Positions 47,801-58,805 of a stretch of DNA of 64,000 bases are shown here, one piece after another (position 1 is the first letter of the stretch; every line of letters starts with the position of its first letter). The notes under the pieces were generated by a model that was not told the origin of the DNA, ran no database searches, and worked only from the letters and a program-made list of their open reading frames with translations. This DNA comes from Paraspadella gotoi. Its lineage: Eukaryota > Chaetognatha. The stretch lies in contig CM119269.1 of assembly GCA_051294375.1 (NCBI GenBank), positions 2,894,026 through 2,958,025 of the forward strand, in the 5' to 3' direction. Made by a program: the position numbers and the translations under genes.

Positions 47801-50254
47801 GAAATATTCATGTCAAACATTTACATTCAGGAAGCGGAGTTTATCGCTCGGCTCAGCGAGAGAGAGATCGTCTCTCCGCCCAACCTTCTTTCCGCCTTCT
47901 TTCGTTTCATCGTTTACGTTTGCCAGGTCGGGAAAGAGCAACGTTTTGCAAATATTTATCTAACGCCAGTTGGCGATTTTATTTAAATTTCGGCTTTTTT
48001 AAATTTCTTTTTTTTTTAAAGAATCCCAGCACCTTCGACGACGCGTCGCTTCAAACGACGGCTGTAACTTCACTCGCCAAATATATGATAGTCAGTCAAC
48101 ATCTTTGTCAAGAGCATTTGCAGCTGTTCTTCACAATCCTGGAGAGGTCTTCGTTTGAGGTTTAATAATGCAAATGAGATTTGATCGTTAAGACTTAAAA
48201 AGTTAAATACAAAAAAAGTATTTCGAAACGTTCGACATGTTTGCAGTTGGTACGGTCAAACGCTATCGTCGTCTTAACGGACATGGCTGCTCGGTATCCT
48301 AACTTAATCGAACCTTGGACGCCTCACCTCTACGCCCGTTTACGCGACACCTCTAAACTCGTTCGGCGAAACACCGTCGCAGTCCTCACTCATCTCATTC
48401 TTCACGACATGGTCAAGGTAATGAATCTGTTGTGGCGAATCCTAAATTCGCCTCCCGTATAGCTTGGTGAAACTCAGCTCGTCCCATTGGCTTGGACAGC
48501 TAAGTACTCGTTCACCAACCGTGAGTTCCGGGTTCAATCCCATCACGGTCACGCTGGTTAAAGTGTGATGGTGTCGGCATAAACACGCCAGTGACATGGG
48601 GTGGTCACTGCAGGTCCAAAGCCCTGAGCGCCAGCTGTCGGAAGATGCCTCACACCCCAGGCATCACACATGTCCCTCCGTTGCCATACTGTCTCTGTTT
48701 ACGGTCGATATTTCCATCTCGAATAAAAATTTCGTTTTTGACGTTTTTTCAGATAAAAGGACAAATATCAGAGATGGCTGTATGCCTCATCGACGATGAT
48801 AAGAACATCTTGGACTCCGCAACTTTCTTTTTCTCCGAATTGGCCAACAAAGGTAAGCAAATCAAAGCTTTGATGGTTGCCGCCACTTTCAATTTTTTCT
48901 ATCTTAAGGTAACGCCATCTACAATATTTTGCCTGACATTATAAGTCGTTTAAGCGACCCAGAAAAAGGCGTCGGCCCCGAGCCCTTCAGAGAGATTATG
49001 AAACTTATCATGAAATACATCTCCAAGGATCGACAAAAGGAGCAACTCGTGGAAAAACTTTGCCAGAGATTCAGGTCTTGATGGAGCTCCGCAATTAGGA
49101 TTATTATCCTAAACCTATTGATACCTATTGATAGTTTTGAACCTTTATCCGCCCTCCCTGGATTTTAGTTTAACTTTGTTTTACTTGAAAGGTCCTCAAA
49201 AACGGATCAACAGTGGCGGGATTTGGCTTTTTGTATTTCGCAACTCAGCTTCACCGAAAAGATGATCCAAAAACTGCAGGAGAACTTCGCTTCTTTCGCC
49301 GACAAAATCAGCGATGAGGAAGTTTACGAGTCTTTTCAATCCGTCGTCAGGTGCGGATTTCTCTTTTCCGACGATGATAAACGTTTCTTCTCAATATTTT
49401 AGATTAACGATTCTCTCACTTTATTTTGACAGTAACTCCAAAAAGTTTGCCAAACCGTCGACTAAGTCGCTGTTGGAAGAGTTCGAGGCGGCCATCGATA
49501 AGGCGCATCGGAAGGGCTTGGGAGATGGCGATGAAGACGACGGCGAGAGTCAAGGAAACTGCGGAGGTGAGTTAATTTTTTTTGGTAGGAAAATGATGAT
49601 AGAATTTGTTTAATTTTTTTCCGTCATTTCTAATTCCGTGTCTTCAGCCAAATTGCAACAGGCGAAAAAATCTCAAAAACCCAAGAGCAAGGGAGGAACG
49701 AAAAAGAAAAAGATGGAATGGGAGAGCGACAGCGACGACGAGGACGACGACGACGACGACGAAAGCGAAGAAGACCGAGTCACGACTAAAAACGCAAAAC
49801 GTATGATCTTTTGGCAACTAAAAAAAAAATTGTCTTGAATTAAAACTAAACTTAATTTCCGCTATTCAGCTTCGAAACAGCAGCGGATTCCCTCTGTGCT
49901 CTGTTCCGTTGATGAGACTGAGGAACAACCTCGTAAAACAAATTCCAGGTAAAATGAAAAGGGACTCAGATTGCTTGTCAAGTATGAAATGATTTCTCCA
50001 AAATAAATCTATAATAAAAAAGAAAAGAAAATTCTAAACAAAACATCTACTGTAGTAATATTTCTAATGTTTTCTCTCTTTGCAGAAGGGGCGGGCGAGG
50101 GCGACCGCCTCCAACTCTCGAGTCGAGCGACGACGAGGACGAGCTTCCCTCTCGAACCAGCTCTGTTAAAAACTCCAAGTCCTCCGTAAAAGGCTCCGTC
50201 TGCGCGGCCAAGCCGAAAGGGGCGCCATTGCAGTCTCGGTCTCGGCGGCGGTGA
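41834..50254 (+). CDS. NCAPD2: Condensin I subunit D2, 19 exons
   Basis: Non-SMC HEAT-repeat subunit of condensin I, needed for mitotic chromosome compaction. Exons: 41834-42751, 43609-43831, 43951-44377, 45133-45293, 45451-45662, 46081-46269, 46588-47276, 47355-47501, 47577-47724, 47831-47926, 48022-48159, 48247-48417, 48753-48852, 48909-49074, 49192-49350, 49433-49566, 49648-49800, 49870-49948 and 50086-50254, giving 1492 residues (human 1401). Collinear landmarks include GGNQYVVREV near the start, LGLQGASADDQ, the block DPWTPHLYARLRD-like PWTPHLYARLRD, THLILHDMVK, LPDIISRLSDPE and VEKLCQRFR. HEAT repeats fill most of the length. The tail is acidic (poly-Asp/Glu) then basic, as in vertebrate D2. 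Introns 1 and 12 contain mobile elements. Confidence 0.96.
43239..43470 (+). mobile_element. Solo LTR related to the TRIM
   Basis: Within NCAPD2 intron 1, sequence from about 43255 matches the LTRs at 32233 and 32651: GGTGCCGGAGGCAAG, the B-box region GGGGTTTTAGCCCGG, GTGTTACAGCCTGATCC, and the end TTACTGTCTCTTCA. The first ~35 bp differ, and no internal region follows, so it is a truncated or solo LTR of a related subfamily. Confidence 0.8.
44378..45132. other. NCAPD2 intron 3
   Basis: 755 bp of AT-rich sequence. AATAGGGG near 44474 and CCCCCTATT near 45052 could be weak inverted ends of a decayed MITE, but no duplication is clear. Confidence 0.4.
46330..46530. mobile_element. Fragment related to the POLA1 intron MITE
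   Basis: Within NCAPD2 intron 6, TTGACCCACTTTTCG and ATAAATATGGGCTACTTC resemble TTGACTCACTTAATG and ATAAATATGGCCTACTGC of the MITE at 35212-35825. No terminal repeats or duplication are seen, so this is a diverged partial copy. Confidence 0.5.
48460..48700 (+). mobile_element. tRNA-derived SINE, family A, copy 2
   Basis: Lies in NCAPD2 intron 12. A tRNA-like head (CATTGGCTTGGACAGCTAAG, then B box GGTTCAATCCC) is followed by the body GTGTGATGGTGTCGGCATAAA, GCCAGTGACATGGGG and CACCCCAGGCATCACA, homologous in order to the minus-strand copy at 9556-9775. It is in the sense orientation of the host gene. Confidence 0.85.
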
Positions 50255-50462
50255 TCCACCGTGTCCAGTCTCCTTTTTCGCTCCCGTCCGTCCGCGTATC
50301 TTTCCAGTTCTTCTCTTTTTTTTCCCTTCTTCAGAATTTTTCTCCCGCCGAAACGATTTTTCGTTTTCCTTACATTCCCACCTCCTTTCCCGCTCTCATC
50401 CAATTGTTATGTTATTATTATACATAATTCATAGTTAATTTTATATTTACCGGCGAATTGAT

Positions 50463-50477
50463 TTTAAATTGTAGCAG
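50463..50477 (+). promoter_or_regulatory. Acceptor-like site before UHRF1
   Basis: TTTTAAATTGTAGCAG ends 25-28 bp before the UHRF1 ATG and about 220 bp after the NCAPD2 stop. It is T-rich with tandem AGs. No AATAAA lies between the genes. Confidence 0.45.
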
Positions 50478-50502
50478 GAAAAAAAACCATAAGAAAGAAA
50501 AG

Positions 50503-53500
50503 ATGTGGATTAAAATTCGCATGATGACGGGTGGGAGAGAGTGTCGTTTGGACGGCTTGTCGAAATTGTCGACCATCGAGGAAGTTCGTCGGAAAATCGA
50601 GGCGACCATGGAAGCCAAGGAAGAGGGAGAACTGCAACCGGCCAATCAAAGGCTCTTCTTCAAGGGCAAAGTGCGTTGAAAACGGCGACTCGGGAATTTC
50701 TCTTGGGTTTTATTTGATACGTTTGATCGAATCATGTATATTGTATAAGTTCTTATTATCTTGATATCCATCTCTCCTAAGGAACTCGTCGATCAGCATT
50801 CCCTCTTCGACTACGACGTCGGACTCGACGCCTGCATTCAACTCATGTTGAGGAAACGGGTCGTCAAGGAGACAAACAACAACGACGACTCGAGCGCCGA
50901 CGCTAACAGCGAGGCTGACGGCGATGCGGGAGTCGCGACCAAAGCGGTCGCCGAGCCCAAGGTCGAGCCAGACGAAATTAATTCGGAAAAGGTCGAGACC
51001 GACACCGACGCGGCTTCATTCAAGGTTCGAGACGGAATTGAAGAAGTCAATGTAGGACATAAACTCTGTCTGCTCCAACTTAATTCTTAATTCTTTTTTT
51101 TTTAGTGTGGGGAGCTCGTGGACGTTCGCGACATCTTAACAGGCGCTTGGTTCGAGGCGGAAGTTGTCGAGATCAAAATTTCAACCCACGCCGAGCAACC
51201 GACTTCTTCTTTATCCTCCTCTTCTTCCAAGTCCCCCCCTTCTTACCCCAACGACGGGTTCGTCTACGTCGTAAAGTTTGAAGACTACGACACGACAGAG
51301 ACTCTTACATCGACGCGACTTCGACCCGTCGCCCGAACGAAGGTCGCCCACACCGATCTCGCTCTCGATCGTTACTATATGGTCAATTACAACACGGACG
51401 ATCCGTCACTACGGGGATTTTGGTGAGAAGGACAAGTATGGATTCTCTGTCGAATTTACGGCGAAGATTCAACTCTTTTCATTTTATTACAGGTACGATA
51501 TTTCTGTGACTGGCTTAAGTCGTCGCGGCTCGAAAGAGTTGCTGGGCGTCCTTTTCGCCGGCGCCGATTTAGTGCCCCTTGAAGTCAAAATCCCCGTCGA
51601 CGTCTACGGTATCTTTCGGTTGGAAGATCGCGACTCATCTGTGCGCATCTTCAAGGACGGTCGTTGCGGAAGTCCCACCCCTCCGCCGATTCGCCCCACG
51701 GGTCCAGAGTGCGACTCGTGTCGAGGCAACGCCAAGCGAAAGTGCAAGAAGTGTGGGTGAGTTGCCAAGAGGGCGACATAGTGAACAAGACCGCTCAAGG
51801 AGACTCTTCGCTAATTTTAATCGACGCCCTCGCCACAGGTGTTCGAAATGCGGCGGGAAAGATCGACCCGAAAAGACGATCATCTGTGACGAGTGCGAAG
51901 ACGGATTCCATCTCTGGTGCCTCTCGCCGCCTTTGGAGGAAATGCCCTCCGAGGATGAGTGGTTAGTTGGGTATCACGGTAGAGTGGAACATGGTCTGAA
52001 AGTCTTAAATTTAATTTCACCTATTTTTAATTACATCCACTGATGTTTCTTGACCATTATTAGATATTATTAAAATTTAATTTTAATTTGAAATATTTTT
52101 GTTTTTGTTTGTTTGTTACTTGTTTAATCTCTGTCATCTTCATCCAGATGCCTTCCCCTTATCTCGACAGGTTCTGCCCCAATTGCCGCAACGACGCCTC
52201 TGAGATCGTCCGTGCGGGCGAAGGTCTCAAGGCTTCAAAGAAAAAGTCGAGCATGCCCTCGGCCAAGGGGGAGTCAAAGCGCGACTGGGGAAAAGGCATG
52301 TCCACGCAGGGCGTGGAGAAAAAGTGCACCATCGTGGATCCGGATCACTTTGGCGCCATTCCCGGCGTCGAGGTCGGCACTTCCTGGCTCTATCGGCTGG
52401 ACGTCAGCTCTTCCGGCGTTCACCGTCCACCCGTCGCCGGAATCTCTGGCCGGGCGGCTCTTGGCGCCGTTTCGGTTGTTTTGTCAGGTAAGCGAGTCGA
52501 TTTGACGTAAGTTTTTGCTGCTCTTCTCACCTATACAATCATTTTCATCTGTTCAGGTGGTTACGAGGACGACGAAGACAACGGGGATGAATTCACTTAC
52601 ACTGGTGCTGGGGGACGAGATCTTTCCGGCAACAAGCGAACGGCGGCTCAATCGTGCGATCAAAAATTGGAAGCCACTAATATGGCTCTAGCGAGGAATT
52701 GCAACGCGCCGGTAATCTGCTTTAATTGAAAAAATATTGAAATATTATAAAAAGATTTGATTCTCGATCTCGCGATTTAGGTGAGCGTTAAGGGTGGCGA
52801 CGCTGGAGCCGATTGGCGGAAGGGAAAGCCACTTCGCGTTGTCCGTAATTTTCGTGGAAGCAAGCATTCAAAGTATGCGCCAGAAAGTGGAAACAGATAC
52901 GACGGCATATACAAAGTTGTTCAGGTTCTTTTTATTTAACATATACCAAAAAAAATTATATATCTGCCTGGCCAGGGCAGGTCGGGCCTGGTGCTAGTCA
53001 TCGGTATTTACTAGCATTCCCTACCCACAGTATTGGCCGGAGAAAGGAAAGGCTGGCTTCCTGGTTTGGCGATACAGAATGCGAAGGGACGACCCGAATC
53101 CTGCGCCGTGGACCAAAGCCGGGAAGAAACGCATCGTCGAATTAGGCATCGAGGAAATGATCGTGCCTCCGGGTAAGGAAAGGTTTGGATTGGGGGGGGA
53201 GTAGGTAAGAAATATAAGACTTATGAATGTACATATTCTCCTTTCCTTTTGACAAGGTTACGCGGAAAAGGAAAAGGAAAAAGAACGCGAGCGCGAAAGA
53301 GTGAAAGAAGAGAAGAAAGCGCGAAAATCCGGTGCCAACGATAACGAGAAGGAAAACGACAAGAGCCAAGGGAAAAAAGGCAAGAAGGGGAGAAAGCGGA
53401 AGATTTCTTCTTCCGAGGACGACGACGACGACGACGCCGATGAAGACAATAAATCCAAAAAGGCTCGACGAGAGACTGCCGCCTGCTCAGGCGTCGTCAC

Positions 53501-53849
53501 TTTCGAACCCCCGTCCGATGTCGCCGCCCGTATCGTCGCCGACTCTCGCAACGCCAAAACCTGGAGCGCGATCGACGCCGAGCGCGTCAAGGGTCGACCC
53601 AAGTTCGTGGAGTCGATGAAGACGGCTTTTACTTGCGTCTGTTGCCAAGACGTCGTCGTCAATCCGGTGACCACTTCCTGCGCCCACAACTCGTGCCTTC
53701 TCTGTCTCAAACGCAGTTTCGCCGCCGGCGTCGCCTCCTGTCCCGTGTGCCGGACTGAACTGAACGAGGAAATCGTGAAAGAGATCAACGATGATCTCAA
53801 GTTTATCCTCAACGCTCTTCTCCCGGGATACGAATTCTCTCGATCCTGA
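50503..53849 (+). CDS. UHRF1: UHRF1 E3 ubiquitin ligase, 10 exons
   Basis: Reads hemimethylated CpG and histone H3 and recruits DNMT1 after replication. Exons: 50503-50670, 50782-51051, 51106-51422, 51493-51756, 51839-51961, 52171-52487, 52557-52711, 52781-52924, 53031-53172 and 53257-53849, giving 830 residues (human 793). All five domains are in order: ubiquitin-like (about 1-77, start MWIKIRMM), tandem Tudor (about 148-300, with GAWFEAEVV and [11 protein letters not shown]), PHD (about 325-395, [16 protein letters not shown]), SRA (about 430-620, with [10 protein letters not shown] and the finger [20 protein letters not shown]), and RING (about 757-800, [12 protein letters not shown] through CPVC). 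A long charged linker precedes the RING. The start is the first ATG and gives the conserved MWI N-terminus. It is the last gene of the plus-strand cluster. Confidence 0.97.
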
Positions 53850-55197
53850 TGAATCGCAAACATTTTTTGCGACTTCTTCAATCTTCAACTGTCAGCAAAC
53901 CAGTGGGATGTTACGAAGATGCTAATTCTTGTGTTATTTGTCGGGGTTAAATATTTTTTTTCGCATTGATAACTGGACTTTGTACTTCGTTGTCCAATTA
54001 ATACAGAATTGTACTTGTTATAAGCTCCCCCGTTATTGCCATATTGAGTCAATCAGGAATCTCATTTTAATACGGAGATTACTATACTTTTTGCTTGCTT
54101 TTAACACTTTCAAAAAATATCAGGATTGACATTGTTTATTGTTAAGTGTTAAGTTTATAGTTATTTTTTATATTTTTATAAATTCTTCTTTGAAAAATGC
54201 CTGTTTATTTACTAAAGTTTAACTTGAGTTAATGATGATCGTATATAACAATTACCATACGTATTCCCTATTAGCTTAGCCTAGTAGGACGGGAATAAAC
54301 GAAACTGTGTAAAAAATTTTTCTTTCATTTTAAACAATACAAATTACAAACTAGTCTCGAATTCATACCTCAACCATAAAGAAGATGCACATATAGGCGT
54401 GGAATTATTAAGAAAATTACAAAATATGCAACTCGCATACGGATATAAAAAAAATTAAAATTCATGATTTTGGTTCATAATCGAACTAATAAAAAAATCT
54501 AAAAACACCGGCTGCAATGGAGTGCGAGCTGTTTAACCTCAAACACATCAAGGTCGTCGGGATCTCAGCGAATAGTACAACTGTAAAAAATCAATTGTTG
54601 TCGGTAAAGAGCAACATGAACCATCTTATCGATTACAATAGAAAAAGTATTGTTAAAACGAACGTTGAGCAAATAAAGACTAATACAATGTAATTTATAA
54701 TACCTCCGCATCTGGTGCTTTCCTTGGTGGATTAAGCACAAATTTCATTTTTTGAAAACTCAATTGTTACCTAGAGACGAAAAAGAGATTTGTGCAACTA
54801 CTAAATTCGAATAAACAGGATTTTTTTGGGTTTGGGAGTGAAAATGCACGCGCAGAAAAATATAACGATTCAATGATTTCGAAATAGCCAACCTCCAAAA
54901 TTCGCAATAAATACTTAATGAAAAATGATATTCGAACGCTTACTAAGCGCGATACAACTAAAAGTAATGATTAGTTGAGTATTGGTGCCTAAATCTAAAT
55001 TCCTAGTGTAAATATGTGCTACGTTTCGTATCAATCGCACAGAGTTGGAGTGTGGCAGGAACCTGCCTGCCACACTAAAAAGAATATCTAAGCTAAACTT
55101 CTTACGGTCAGTTTTCCCCTTTTCACCACCACGCTAACTAATTCTCTCCACCACTCTTTCCCCCCCCTCTCGCCCGAACCATCTCCCCATTTCTGCT
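53850..55197. other. Convergent 3' region of UHRF1 and the minus-strand gene
   Basis: AT-rich with no coding signal. AATAAA occurs on the plus strand at 54294 and 54672 and could serve UHRF1, the first such signals after the four-gene cluster. The segment 54270-54310 shares GGGAATAAACGAAACTGTG with repeat R (GGAGTGAATAAACGAGACTGTG). Confidence 0.5.
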
Positions 55198-58100
55198 TCA
55201 AGTTTTCTTGACGGCCTCCTTTCCTTCTTTGCTCTTTTGCTCTAGCATGGAGACGATGTTATCCATCCAGATCCGGTTGTTGTCGGCTATGAGCTTTCCG
55301 CCCGGCAGCGCCACTTGGAACGGCCCTCCTCCGTTCGTCCAATGGTGCGGAGACTGAGGCGTCGGCTTTTCCGGCAGCGTCGGCGCGGCAAGGGCGCTGT
55401 TGTTGTTGTTGCTGTTGGCGTTGGCGCCCGTGACGAGGGCGTTGTTGCCGATGACGGTGCTGGTGGTCACGACGCTCTTGGTCCTGGGAGGCGAATTCTG
55501 CCCGACAGCGACCATCGGTTGAACAATAGGTTTGGCGACACCTGACGCCGGGATGGTTACGAAGGTGGCGCCGGGCGACGCCGCTCTCGCTGACACCAGC
55601 TGAATCGGAAGCTGCTTCACCTCGAGTATGCGTGAAGGGACGAGGACACCAGAGCGCGCTTGGCCGGCCCCGCCTGGCGTCGGCCCCGACGACGGCGCCA
55701 TTAACGGCGACCCGTTGTGCGTGGGCGTCGTGGAGGCCATAGCGCGCCCAAGAACGCCAGTTGTGGGCACGAAAGGGGATGCGCCCGGTTGAGTTGGGCG
55801 TGTCCACAGCGGCATACCCGGTTGGCGCGTTTGACCCCCCGTCAAGGCGTAAGCCTGAAGCGTCGGCGTTGCCGTCGTCACTTTAACTCCGCCTCCAGCG
55901 GTCGGCCAAATAACGCTGACTGGACGCGCCGGCGGAGCCTTAGAACCAATCGTCGATGGCGGCGGCCACATAGAAGCCGTTGGAGGCTTGGAGCCGATGG
56001 TTGAGGTTGGCGGCCACATTGGAGCCGCCGTCACAGCTGCTGAAGGAAGCCTCGGTCCAGTCGCCGTCGCTTCAAAAATGCTAACTCTATAGTTTTACCT
56101 TCAAATTAAGAATTTCCCAAAAATTAATTTACCTGCGGGTTTCGCGCATAACTGTTGCGGAGGAGCCTGTAGATGGGATTGCTGAGTTGCGGGTTGCTGC
56201 GTCTGCATAGGAGCCGGTTTCGACATTATCTTGATTTGCTGCACTTGCTGCTTCTGCTGCTGAACCTTTTCGTTCTGAAGCTGCTGCAAACGGAACTGGG
56301 TGACGCCCCTTATAGCCGCCGCTTTCCACGAGTCAACCGCCGCTGCGCCAACATCTTCGCAAGGCGCCGCGTAGACGAGCGCTGCGCTGGGAACCTTTTT
56401 TTTTTTGGTTTTTTTTTTTTTTTGAGTTAATTAAAATACAAGTAAACTTTAATTTTCGTTTAATACGGTTAACTTTAATTCTGTACATTTATATTTAATA
56501 ATTGACTACTTGAAGTGGTAAAAACTAATCGCACTATTTTAAATATGTATTTTAAATTGGTCAAGATTACAAAGTCAAATTTAAAATACATATTTAAAAT
56601 AGTGCGATTAGTTTTTACCCCTTCAAGTAGTCAATTATTAAATATAATTGTTTGAAATTAAATTTCCAAATTGTTTTTTTTTAAATTTTTTGTTCAACGA
56701 CTCGGTTCTTCTACGATTCTTTACTGAGTCATAACGACTTCTTTAATTTAACTTGATAATCGACGTATGTATGTTAGATGTTATGTTAGATTAGGCGCCT
56801 AGTTTATCACGTTAGGCTGTTTGGCTTCTTTAGGCCCATTTTTCTTTTCGATTGTTTAAATATTCGCACAATGACTGGCTCCTCATCATCAAATGTGATT
56901 TGCTCAACACCCAAAACGCTAGCGAGACCTTTTGGTGGATCTGTTGCAGCTGCTGCTGATGCGCGGCGATGGCCGTGTCGCTAATCGAAGCTCGCAGCGG
57001 CCTCGGAGCCTGTTGTCGAAGCGGAAGCGACGTCGGAATTTCGTCCACCCGGCGCTCGAAGTCGGGGTGATGCATCTGGGAAGGCGTCGGCGCCGTCGTC
57101 GTCGACTGCGATTCGCCGAACATCGGCGTAGGACTTCCCCGAGGCGTCATTCGGCGGTCTGGAGGCGGTCGACGACGCGCCATGCTCATGCGGAGTTCTT
57201 CGTCGTCCTCTTCCTCCTCAAGCATTGACTTCCAATACTTGCCGCGGTGCTGATGCTGCGTCGCCGGGATTGGCGACGTTGGACGCCGCGGAGACGCAGA
57301 CGTAGAACCGTCCGCGTCACTTTCGACTGTCGGAGTAAAATCCGGCGACTTGCGGCAGTAAAGGATGCTGGCGTCCATAAGTTCAGACGGGTGCTGCCAA
57401 TTTTAACGAGATATAAAGATTTTTGGAGGATTGCACATCGTGTTAAAATTGCATGTTTTTGATAAAAATATTAATAAATTACTCTCGCGACTAGCATTTA
57501 CCGATGTATTGTGAGATTTTTTAGTTGGAAATATCTATAGACTTTAGAAAAACAATCAAACGAGCATTTTTGAAAAGTCCAACAATTACGAATATTAACT
57601 ATTAAATAGTGGTTATGAGATAGCCACTCTCATGCTTTTGATGCCTGACCTGAGGTAGGCGACGACCAACAAGTGACAGCAACTCTTTTTTCGCCAAATA
57701 TTGTAATTGTCGAGCCTTATAGATGTTTCGTAAATAAGATGACCTGAAAACCGCATTTGCGTAAGGCAAGAAAACCGAAAATCACGGTGACGACGTTAGC
57801 GTTCCGTCGATCACTCCATGATGCAACCTGAGTGGATTGAACTCGACGTCCGTCCTGAGGTGTTTGACTTGCTCCGTATACGACTCCAGATAGTCTTCAA
57901 CGACGGTCACCACTTGCGACGGCGCATATATCTCCAGAGGTTTGATCGGCGCGAAATTTGAACGCGGGGTTTCTGTAAGACATGTTAAAAATTCAATCCA
58001 GAGGTCGGCCCCTCCCTACTCCATACCGACGCCGTACCTCTGTTCCTGTCAAAACGAGCCGAGTACAGGCGCGGTTCCACGTGTGGGATGCAATCAAGCA

Positions 58101-58281
58101 GATCTTTCAACAGCTCGGGACAGTACTTGGACGAGGCGTCCCTACAGGCGGCGCCGACGCGAATGTCTTGGATTCCGTCGAGTTTTGGAGGAGAGACCTC
58201 CCTGTCAAATCTATCGCAGAAATCTCGTAATTCATCGTACTGATTTTTAACGCAAGCATCTTTGATCAGTAATTCTGCCAT
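55198..58281 (-). CDS. Uncharacterised Pro/Gln-rich protein, 5 exons
   Basis: Minus-strand exons 58281-58038, 57972-57815, 57393-56929, 56394-56133 and 56069-55198 join in frame to give 666 residues. Residues 1 to about 150 look folded and helical (MAELLIKDACVKNQYDEL, then VVTVVEDYLESYTEQVKHLR); spacing of these helices faintly recalls IST1-type proteins, but I do not rely on it. A low-complexity part follows: acidic LEEEEDDEELRM, Ser/Pro/Thr, poly-Gln segments (LQQIHQK, QQQKQQVQQIK), MWPPTSTIGSK repeated twice, and a Thr/Ala/Pro tail that ends in a short helix (NRIWMDNIVSMLEQKSKEGK). This suggests a nuclear or scaffold protein, but no function is claimed. The exon 2 donor at 57814 was chosen for frame; reading through it meets a stop 31 bases later. 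Confidence 0.65.
56491..56645. repeat. Foldback/MITE-like inverted repeat in an intron
   Basis: Arms 56491-56558 and 56577-56645 are about 68 bp each and almost perfectly complementary (TAATTGACTACTTGAAG with CTTCAAGTAGTCAATTA). The loop is about 18 bp. It lies in intron 3 of the minus-strand gene. Confidence 0.85.
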
Positions 58282-58805
58282 GAATGTTGAAAATAAAGTT
58301 AATTTCAGTCAAATCGGTTTAATCATCAACTAAACTTGAAGCAAAACGACCCTTAACTGGTAAGGTTGGTTTCTTTTTGTCTTTTCTCCATAGAAGTATT
58401 TCTTTGTTCGAGTGCGTTATTAGCGCAGAGAATTTTTTACTAGGAGTAAAATTGCTTGAAGCAATAATAAATAGATACACCTGTCGCGTACTGAAGCTGT
58501 GCCTAAGACTAACTCGAACTAACTCCTGTCAATCCAAAACAGGGATTAAGAGACTTTCAGGGTATTAATTACTTTATTTATCAGATTAGGAATTAAAAGA
58601 GAGTTCAGAAAAGAATTCACCGATACAGAATAACAAAATTGGTCGATGTTAAACAATTTCAGTATCTTCGTCAAAATTGGATTGATCCAGGCAACAAATG
58701 CCGTTTTGATAAGAACTTTTCGACATGATTGAAGGACTAAAAAAATAAAAGCATTCAAAATATAGTCAGATGGAATGTTTCGGGGCTCTAACTTCATACA
58801 TGAAT
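58282..58805. other. 524-bp spacer between two minus-strand genes
   Basis: AT-rich with no gene. It contains the 3' end of the CSPP1-like gene and the 5' flank of the 666-residue gene. Confidence 0.5.
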
